From CAIZGX01 sp046048875 (lineage in GTDB: Bacteria > Bacteroidota > Bacteroidia > Flavobacteriales_D > Sanyastnellaceae), in assembly GCA_046048875.1 (NCBI GenBank), contig JBJOFG010000014.1, forward strand, positions 372,001 to 436,000: a DNA stretch of 64,000 nucleotides, read 5' to 3'. Within the stretch, counting starts at the first letter, position 1, and each line of letters begins with the position of its first letter. A program made the translations under genes and the position numbers. The notes below the pieces were generated by a model. It did no database searches. It saw only the letters and a list, made by a program, of their open reading frames with translations, and was not told the DNA's origin. Of this stretch, positions 57,982-64,000 are shown in pieces.

Positions 57982-60900
57982 TTATTGAAGTCCTAATTCT
58001 TTTTTCGCTTCAGGAACTGTAATACGCTTTCCATTTTTGTAAGCCGTTATAAACGCATCAGGTATTCCATTTGTTCTGCAGAAATCGCGCTGCTTGGACA
58101 CTTCAGCAATGGTTTTGTACCTACCACTTGTATATCTAACTCTTCCGCTAGGTAATTTTTCTACATGAAGGTCTGCGTAGGTGCTAAGCACCATGTTTCT
58201 GGAAGGTCTTGCATATACACCTACCTGAACGGTGAAGAATATACCTTCAGACTTTTCAAGTAATTGCGCAGGAACTGCAAGTGGATCTGAGTAATATTCA
58301 AGATCAGGAGTTGTTGTCGAAACAGGGTTTGCATTGGCATTTGCCGATGCACTTGATGATGTACTATTTGGTGTATTGGAATTTGTTTCAGTAGAAGAAC
58401 TTGTTGCCGTTGTAGAGCTAGTGGTCGCGGTTGATGCACTATTCGTGTTTGAAGTGTTAGCTGCAGTTGAATTGTTGTTGGCGGTTGCAGCATTAGCCGT
58501 TGAAGAATTGGAAGTTGTATTCCTATTTGTTGCGGTAGATGCCGTTGAAGAATTGGAAGTTGTATTCGGATTTGTTACTTGAGCAATTGGAGTAGTGACC
58601 GATCCAATTTCACTGAATGCAACGCGCTTTCTATTTTTGTAAGCAACAATAAACGCGTCTGAAATTCCCATCTCACGAATCTCGTTTCGTGCTTTAACTG
58701 CTTCTGAGTAAGAAGTGAAGAAACCTGTGCTATAGCGAATGTAGCCGTTACCTTGTTGCTCTGCATAAACCGGTGCGAACCGGTCATAAGTATCGTTTGC
58801 AACGGGTACGCGAAAAGCACCGATTTGAATTGTGTAGTATGCGCCATCGGGCATAGTAATCGCCAAAGGAATTGGGTTGGTGTCGCTATATGCTGAAGTG
58901 GTTTGTCGTTCGAATCGGGTTGAGATTACATTTTGCGGCAATTCAGCAATCGAAGAAATAGGGTTTGAACTAGCGTTGTTAGAACTGTCGTTGTTGGAAC
59001 TAACGTTGTTAGAACTAGCGTTGTTGGAACTTACGTTGTTAGAACTGTCGTTGTTAGAACTAGCGTTGTTAGAACTGTCGTTGTTGGAACTAACGTTGTT
59101 GGAACTAACGTTGTTGGAACTATCGTTGTTGGAACTTACGTTGTTAGAACTGTCGTTGTTGGAACTTACGTTGTTAGAACTGTCGTTGTTGGAACTAGCG
59201 TTGTTGGAACTAGCGTTGTTGGAACTTACGTTATTCGAACTGTCGTTGTTGGAACTTACGTTGTTAGAACTGTCGTTGTTGGTAACGAGATCTTCAACGA
59301 CGGGTTTCGATTTAACAACGAGAGTTTCTAATTCAGTTTTCACTTTGCGTTCTAAGGCAAATGCTTGAGTGTTTTTGGCATAGCGTTCAAATAAATTAAT
59401 TTCAGCTTTTGCTAGGATGCGCAGAGTTTTTGCCTCTTTAATGGTAAGAAGCAGGTCTTCATATTTTACTTTGTCTTCTGCGGTAGCGCCCGTATTTGTT
59501 GCTGTAATATTAGTTTCCCATTCTGATTGTAAATCAATAATAACAACTGCATTGTGCTGTGAGATAAGTAAAGAATTTTCGTCTTCCTTTTGCATTTTTT
59601 GGTAAGTCAGTTGCTTCTTTTGTTCAGTTAACTCCACGATACGTTCTGTCGAAGTTTCGGTTTCAAGAAGATTGTCAATAGCCTCAATATCTGTATATAT
59701 TTTTTCAATCTCAGCACGATTAGCGATTTCGTACTTGTATTCGCTCAGTTCGTTGAAAATGTTTTCCTCTTTATAATTTGATTGAACGGGACTGTTTAAA
59801 ATAACCGATTCTGCGGCACTAAAAGTTCTCACTGAACTGTCGTTGTTAGAACTTACGTTGTTAGAACTAGCGTTGTTGGAACTATCGTTGTTAGAACTTA
59901 CGTTGTTGGAACTTACGTTGTTGGAACTAGCGTTGTTTGAACTTACGTTGTTTGAACTTACGTTGTTTGAACTATCGTTGTTAGAACTGTCGTTGTTGGA
60001 ACTAGCGTTGTTGGAACTAACGTTGTTGGAACTATCGTTGTTAGAACTTACGTTGTTGGAACTAGCGTTGTTGGAACTATCGTTGTTAGAACTTACGTTG
60101 TTGGAACTTACGTTGTTGGAACTTACGTTGTTGGAACTTACGTTGTTGGAACTATCGTTGTTAGAACTTACGTTGTTGGAACTAGCGTTGTTAGAACTTA
60201 CGTTGTTGGAACTGTCGTTGTTAGAACTAGCGTTGTTGGAACTTACGTTGTTGGAACTGTCGTTGTTGGCGATTTCATCGTCCCAACTTTCGCTGTTTGA
60301 GCTAGCATTTTCAGTATAACTGTTCGCTGAATTTGATTTGTTTGTCCCAACATTTTTAGAAGTGACGTCATAAGAACTGTCTAAGTCGAGCTCTGCGTTG
60401 TAGCTCTCAGTTGAATTCTCGTAGTGTGAATTTTCTACTGCAATCGCAACGCGATTTTTAGATTCGTTAATTTCAACTTTTAGTGTTTCAATAGTTGCGG
60501 CGCTTGTTGCGTTTTTGAATTCAGGGTCAACAATAATCGTTTTTTCGGATTCTAGATCGTTCAGCAATTTATACATTGCTATGGATTCTTGTAACGCTAA
60601 TTCACGAACGCGAAGATTTTCTTTTTCAGCTTCTATTTCCTCTTGTATTGATTCATATTCAGCTTTTGCAGCACTGATTTCACTATTCAGTCGTTCAATT
60701 TCTTTTTTCTTTTTAGTTGCTGCGAGTTGCTGACTTAACGCGTTGGATTTTTCTTCCAAGTCATTAAGCTCTGTTGTCATCGCATTTATTTTAAATTGGG
60801 TGTCATTGCGCTCTGCTTTTGCGTTGTCAACTTTTGTTTTTGCATTTTCAGATTTCCATGAAACAGCAGTATTTGTCGCAATTCCTTTTTCGCTATTCGG

Positions 60901-62826
60901 GTTTTTTGCGACATATTCTTTCACTAAATAAGCAGCCATAGGAGAATCTTTTTCTGCTATAGATTGTTTGATTTCAGTGTTTATTTGCTCTACTTCTAGA
61001 AGTTTTTCTCGAAGCTCCTTCTCTCTGTTTTTTGAAATGTCGTAAGCCGCTATAGCCGCAATACTCTTATTCTGTGATTGAATCATTAATTTTCTCGTGT
61101 CAGAATATCTCACGCTGTCTTTGTGAGTCTTTGGCGCTTCAAATCGAGCATTTTGAAAATTTTCGTAAGCTTCGTCTGTCTCCACCAACGTCTGCTGAAC
61201 CAACTCAAAAAGCGTTTTAGAAGTTTTCTCAGCGGTTTCAATCTCTCTCTTTAGTGCAAGAATCGTTTTTTCTTGTGAGGTTAATACGGAATCAATTTCG
61301 ATGCGTTGATTGACCGGGACAGCTGGAGAACTGTTTGTGGAAGCTTGTGTTGAAGTTGAGTTTGATGTAACAGTGTTGGCTGCAACATCGCTACTTGAGT
61401 TAGTCCCAGCATTCACATCAAGTTGTGATTTAGCAAGAAGCATTTGACGCTGAAGGTCTTCAATACTCTCATACAGCGGATCATCCCAAAAACTTTTCAC
61501 TTCAAGTTTTTCTCGGCCGTCAATTTTGGTGTAGACTATTTCTTGTCTGAACAATTGAGATCCCTCAGACGGTGGTATTTTCACCTGAACTTCATGAATT
61601 TGTGGACTTCCCGGAGGTTGTATTTTATAGGTGTAATTTCCTGCGGCTGGAATGAAAAGTAAATACTGTCCGTTTGATTCACTGGATTGTGTGTCCATGA
61701 TCTTTCGATTTGTCAAGTTATCGAAAACTTGAATTCTCGCTTTCGTTTCAGACGAGTTTATCCGTGAAATGAACTCACCCTTGAGGTAAGTAATGTTCAT
61801 TGGAATTCCATTTACAAAGACGCGATAAACAAATAACTTGTCTGGTGAAGTTAATCGACTACTGGCGAAATATGCCGTTGTGTTTAAGGAGTCTGTAATG
61901 AAGAACAGGTCGTCGTCAGGGGTGTTGATGGCGAAATCCATGTTAATTGCTGGACCGAAGTCGTTGATGCTCGCATTCCATTCACATCGAAAAATATCAT
62001 ACCCACCCATACTTCCATGACCTTTGGAGGCGAAGTAAAGTGTATTTCCATTGGGGTGCATGAATGCAAAGTCTTCATCGAATTCAGTGTTAACATTTCC
62101 CTTTAGTTTAACGGGAGGGGTAAACGTACCATTCACACGAGAAGTCATATAGATGTCTTTACCATTGGCTCCGTCTTTCCCTCTGCTTGAAAAGAAAATT
62201 TTCTTTCCATTATTCGGAAGAAAAAAGACATGCTCGTCTTTTGATTTTAAGTCTAACTTCGAGAGTAATTCTTTCGGTGTGGATATTATTTTTCCAATGG
62301 ATGGATCAATATTCATGTATCGATAAAAACTCGTTTTTTCAGCTTCTGTTTTTTCTAATACTTGGACATCTTTAATACTGTTCATGAGATTTAGTCCAGA
62401 TTCTGCAGATAGCTTTTGGGCTTTGTAGTCCGATTTCGAAAGTTCTTTTTTCTCAGCAGTCGTCTCGAATTTTTCATATTCAGCTATTGCTTCCTTGAAG
62501 TTGTAACTAAGGTGGTAGGCTCTTGCAAGGTAGTAGTGTGTTTCTGGCTCGGTATACCCTCTCCTTACGCCGTCTTTCATGAAGAATATACACTTGTCAC
62601 GGTCGTTTGTCGCGTAAATACCTGCTGCTCCAAAGCGGAAAGCATAAAGCGGATTACTGCCGTACAAAGAAACCAGTTGAGAGTATATGGCATAGGCAGG
62701 GACGTAATTGCCTTCCTTAAAAAAAACATTAGCCTCCTCAGCAAGGGTTTCTTCATCTATAGGCTTTTGAGCATAGAGATTCCCAATACAGAGGGTAAGA
62801 AATAATATGGATATTATTTTTTTGAT
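57982..62826 (-). CDS. Giant TPR-PD40-coiled-coil-SSNNx-SPOR envelope protein
   Basis: 1614-residue exported protein, counting from ATC at 62826. Signal peptide-like IKKIISILFLTLCIGNLYAQ at 1-20; TPR about 22-135; PD40 propeller repeats about 195-335 (KKIFFSSRGKDGANGKDIYM, TLYFASKGHGSMGGYDIFRCEW); a carboxypeptidase-regulatory-like domain about 350-415; long coiled coils about 510-790; SSNNx array 1 (854-998); coiled coil; array 2 (1183-1287); two SPOR-like modules about 1322-1400 and 1530-1610 (TIQIGAFRVP, FTVQVGVYARP, ending GIPDAFITAYKNGKRI). The plan resembles PorE (TPR-PD40-CRD-OmpA) with SPOR replacing OmpA, so a peptidoglycan-linked scaffold near T9SS is plausible. No ATG/GTG/TTG precedes the signal peptide; the first TTG (62667) would delete it. 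Confidence 0.8.
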   Translation of the reverse strand: MKKIISILFLTLCIGNLYAQKPIDEETLAEEANVFFKEGNYVPAYAIYSQLVSLYGSNPLYAFRFGAAGIYATNDRDKCIFFMKDGVRRGYTEPETHYYLARAYHLSYNFKEAIAEYEKFETTAEKKELSKSDYKAQKLSAESGLNLMNSIKDVQVLEKTEAEKTSFYRYMNIDPSIGKIISTPKELLSKLDLKSKDEHVFFLPNNGKKIFFSSRGKDGANGKDIYMTSRVNGTFTPPVKLKGNVNTEFDEDFAFMHPNGNTLYFASKGHGSMGGYDIFRCEWNASINDFGPAINMDFAINTPDDDLFFITDSLNTTAYFASSRLTSPDKLFVYRVFVNGIPMNITYLKGEFISRINSSETKARIQVFDNLTNRKIMDTQSSESNGQYLLFIPAAGNYTYKIQPPGSPQIHEVQVKIPPSEGSQLFRQEIVYTKIDGREKLEVKSFWDDPLYESIEDLQRQMLLAKSQLDVNAGTNSSSDVAANTVTSNSTSTQASTNSSPAVPVNQRIEIDSVLTSQEKTILALKREIETAEKTSKTLFELVQQTLVETDEAYENFQNARFEAPKTHKDSVRYSDTRKLMIQSQNKSIAAIAAYDISKNREKELREKLLEVEQINTEIKQSIAEKDSPMAAYLVKEYVAKNPNSEKGIATNTAVSWKSENAKTKVDNAKAERNDTQFKINAMTTELNDLEEKSNALSQQLAATKKKKEIERLNSEISAAKAEYESIQEEIEAEKENLRVRELALQESIAMYKLLNDLESEKTIIVDPEFKNATSAATIETLKVEINESKNRVAIAVENSHYENSTESYNAELDLDSSYDVTSKNVGTNKSNSANSYTENASSNSESWDDEIANNDSSNNVSSNNASSNNDSSNNVSSNNASSNNVSSNNDSSNNVSSNNVSSNNVSSNNVSSNNDSSNNASSNNVSSNNDSSNNVSSNNASSNNDSSNNDSSNNVSSNNVSSNNASSNNVSSNNVSSNNDSSNNASSNNVSSNNDSSVRTFSAAESVILNSPVQSNYKEENIFNELSEYKYEIANRAEIEKIYTDIEAIDNLLETETSTERIVELTEQKKQLTYQKMQKEDENSLLISQHNAVVIIDLQSEWETNITATNTGATAEDKVKYEDLLLTIKEAKTLRILAKAEINLFERYAKNTQAFALERKVKTELETLVVKSKPVVEDLVTNNDSSNNVSSNNDSSNNVSSNNASSNNASSNNDSSNNVSSNNDSSNNVSSNNDSSNNVSSNNVSSNNDSSNNASSNNDSSNNVSSNNASSNNVSSNNDSSNNASSNPISSIAELPQNVISTRFERQTTSAYSDTNPIPLAITMPDGAYYTIQIGAFRVPVANDTYDRFAPVYAEQQGNGYIRYSTGFFTSYSEAVKARNEIREMGISDAFIVAYKNRKRVAFSEIGSVTTPIAQVTNPNTTSNSSTASTATNRNTTSNSSTANAATANNNSTAANTSNTNSASTATTSSTTATSSSTETNSNTPNSTSSSASANANANPVSTTTPDLEYYSDPLAVPAQLLEKSEGIFFTVQVGVYARPSRNMVLSTYADLHVEKLPSGRVRYTSGRYKTIAEVSKQRDFCRTNGIPDAFITAYKNGKRITVPEAKKELGLQ
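58966..59280 (-). repeat. SSNNx array 2: 21 units of 15 bp
   Basis: In-frame units encoding Asn-Asn-x-Ser-Ser with x = Asp (8), Val (8) or Ala (5). Only the x codon (GAC/GAT, GTT/GTA, GCT) and third positions vary; unit at 59227-59241 has small changes. The array ends at Asn-Pro-Ile-Ser-Ser. Confidence 0.95.
59833..60267 (-). repeat. SSNNx array 1: 29 units of 15 bp
   Basis: Same unit as array 2, 29 copies with x = Asp (9), Val (14), Ala (6). It starts after DDEIA and ends at SVRTF. Read on the plus strand the arrays give spurious Leu-Leu-Glu-Leu frames. Confidence 0.95.
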
Positions 62827-62911
62827 GGGTAATTAGTTTTCTTTGGAGTGGTAAAAATACATCGCAAATTCGCTTCAATATTTTTTCACTCCATTTTTAA
62901 ATACACAAATT

Positions 62912-63298
62912 ATGAAGAATACTGTCCTTGTCGGTTCATATTCTATGGCTTTAGCTGTTTTGCTTGGGGCATTTGGTGCTCACGGCCTGAAATCAATGGT
63001 TTCGGAACATTCCGTTGAAATTTTCAACAAGGCAGTGTATTATCAAGTTATCCATTCATTGGGTATAATCTTGGGGGCATCATTGTTGAAAAACAGCAAG
63101 GCTCAGATAGTTCTCCGAAATCTATTCCTTGCTGGTATTATAGGTTTCTCGGGTTCATTGTACTTTTTGACCTTTTCCGATTTACTGAGTCCATCATTCA
63201 AGCAGGTGGTCGGTCCAATTACCCCAATTGGTGGGGTTTTCTTTGTAGCAGCTTGGATGTACTTGGCTTATACAGCTCGCAAGGAAATGAATAATTGA
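62912..63298 (+). CDS. DUF423 family membrane protein
   Basis: 128-residue membrane protein of the DUF423 (YgdD-like) family with four hydrophobic segments. The N-terminal motif MALAVLLGAFGAHGLKSMV, then AVYYQVIHSLGIILGASLL, GSLYFLTFSDLLSP and GPITPIGGVFFVAAWMYLAYTA are family-defining. Function unknown; members are widespread in Gram-negatives. It is divergent from the giant envelope-protein gene across 85 bp and precedes the peroxiredoxin gene by 57 bp on the same strand. Confidence 0.87.
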   Translation: MKNTVLVGSYSMALAVLLGAFGAHGLKSMVSEHSVEIFNKAVYYQVIHSLGIILGASLLKNSKAQIVLRNLFLAGIIGFSGSLYFLTFSDLLSPSFKQVVGPITPIGGVFFVAAWMYLAYTARKEMNN

Positions 63299-63330
63299 GG
63301 GTTCAATGAACAATAGCACTTCTAAGGTGT

Positions 63331-63338
63331 TAACTTTG
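63331..63338 (+). promoter_or_regulatory. -7 element of the peroxiredoxin gene
   Basis: TAACTTTG followed by an A-rich 17-bp leader, like the fsa promoter. No TTTG is seen at -33. Confidence 0.5.
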
Positions 63339-63355
63339 CACAAAAAATAACTTTT

Positions 63356-63988
63356 ATGTCATCACTAGTCGGAAAAAAAGCGCCTTCATTTAAGGCAGGA
63401 GCAATCACTAACGGAGGAACCTTAGTGAGTGATTTTTCATTGGATCAGTTCATCGGAAAGAAGCATGTCGTGTTCTTCTTTTACCCAAAGGATTTCACAT
63501 TCGTTTGTCCAACTGAATTGCATGCATTTCAAGAAAAATTAGCTGAATTTGAAGCACGTAATTGTGCCGTTGTTGCTTGTTCAACAGATACTGAAGAAAG
63601 CCACTGGGGATGGTTACAAATGGAGAAGAAAGCGGGTGGAATCAAAGGTATTACGTATCCAATTGTTGCTGACGTTTCTAAAACCATTTCTGACACATAC
63701 GGTGTTTTAGCTGGAGAGTATGATTACGATTCAGAGGGTAACTTAGTCGCTAACGGACCAATGATTGCTTACCGTGGATTGTTCTTAATTGACAAAAACG
63801 GCGTGGTAATGCATCAATTGATTAACAACTTCCCATTGGGAAGAAACGTTGACGAGGCATTGCGTATGGTAGATGCACTTCAGTTCTTCGAAGAGAACGG
63901 AGAGGTTTGTCCAGCAAACTGGTCAAAGGGAAGCGAAGGTATGAAGGCGGATCACGAAGGTGTAGCCAACTATCTTGCTAATCACTAA
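63356..63988 (+). CDS. 2-Cys peroxiredoxin (AhpC/Prx1 type)
   Basis: 210-residue typical 2-Cys peroxiredoxin reducing hydrogen peroxide and organic peroxides. The peroxidatic Cys is in FFYPKDFTFVCPTELHAFQ (near 50) and the resolving Cys in ENGEVCPANWSKGS (near 187); the Arg of the active site is in IAYRGLFLIDKNG. The C-terminal tail is long, of the Prx1/AhpC kind that can be overoxidised. Its reductase (AhpF or thioredoxin) is not in the window. The start fits the -7 element and leader. Confidence 0.95.
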   Translation: MSSLVGKKAPSFKAGAITNGGTLVSDFSLDQFIGKKHVVFFFYPKDFTFVCPTELHAFQEKLAEFEARNCAVVACSTDTEESHWGWLQMEKKAGGIKGITYPIVADVSKTISDTYGVLAGEYDYDSEGNLVANGPMIAYRGLFLIDKNGVVMHQLINNFPLGRNVDEALRMVDALQFFEENGEVCPANWSKGSEGMKADHEGVANYLANH

Positions 63989-64000
63989 TTCAATTTTTAT

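Noticed and set aside
58966..60267. CRISPR-like repeat arrays
   Set aside because: Units are contiguous 15-bp coding repeats with no spacers and no cas genes.
58877..60319. Plus-strand frames with long Leu-Leu-Glu-Leu-(Thr/Ser/Ala) repeats
   Set aside because: They are the antisense reading of the SSNNx arrays; the minus-strand frame continues through known domains on both sides.

Overview
The window is a compact, gene-dense chromosomal segment from a member of the Bacteroidota, most likely order Flavobacteriales. Evidence for this: a PorZ-like type IX secretion (T9SS) component and several T9SS-type cargo proteins; promoter elements of the Bacteroidota type (TAnnTTTG at -7, TTTG-like at -33) instead of -35/-10 boxes; the syntenies DUF3822-rsmD-coaD, ftsK-lolA and rpmG-DUF4295-ftsY-rimO; and families largely restricted to this phylum. 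I see no phage, transposon, integron, CRISPR array or plasmid gene, so this is core chromosome and not an island.

Layout. 1-5.1 kb: end of a sodium:solute symporter, a paaB-paaC-paaD set lacking paaA and paaE, a divergent Crp/Fnr regulator, a secreted multi-Kazal protein and a small protein with an Asp-rich tail. 5-10.8 kb: a deoxyhypusine-synthase-like enzyme, an MscS channel and an arginine decarboxylase (polyamine group), then an Mpl-like muropeptide ligase and a ZIP metal transporter. 10.8-16.5 kb: a conserved helical protein, porZ and pyrG. 16.5-21.3 kb: sixA, a K+-channel-like protein, an ICMT-like methyltransferase, then an SDR with folE, and an amino-acid permease. 21.5-31.7 kb: an FG-GAP/UnbV secreted protein, a secreted protein of unknown function, a small transaldolase, a YrdC-family protein, and a TPR giant coupled to an outer-membrane barrel. 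31.8-42.4 kb: gyrB, mazG-like with an MFS sugar permease, the DUF3822-rsmD-coaD-thioredoxin-like operon, a RecD-like helicase and a TlpA-like oxidoreductase. 42.4-49.5 kb: an MMPL exporter, tRNA-Ser(GCU), maf and guaA diverging from one palindrome, a LysM/ligand-binding protein and hemF. 49.5-56.3 kb: lolA-ftsK, then rpmG-DUF4295-ftsY-rimO-queE. 56.3-64 kb: a lamin-tail T9SS cargo, a 1614-residue envelope protein with two long SSNNx repeat arrays, DUF423 and a peroxiredoxin.

How genes work together. Much of the segment serves the envelope: T9SS assembly and cargo (PorZ, Kazal, FG-GAP and lamin-tail proteins), lipoprotein trafficking (LolA), muropeptide recycling (Mpl), OM barrels and a PorE-like scaffold. 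The rest is nucleotide metabolism (PyrG, GuaA, MazG-like, Maf), translation and membrane targeting (L33, RimO, FtsY, RsmD), cofactors (CoaD, FolE, HemF, QueE) and polyamines.

Most unusual in sequence terms: (i) the 1614-residue protein, whose obvious signal peptide is preceded only by an ATC codon where ATG is expected; (ii) its two 15-bp-unit arrays (29 and 21 units) in which one codon toggles between Asp, Val and Ala; (iii) a perfect palindrome holding two divergent -7 elements exactly 5 bp from the ATGs of maf and guaA; and (iv) short intergenic arrays of micro-hairpins with conserved linkers. I did not find a complete new multi-gene defence or biosynthetic system.
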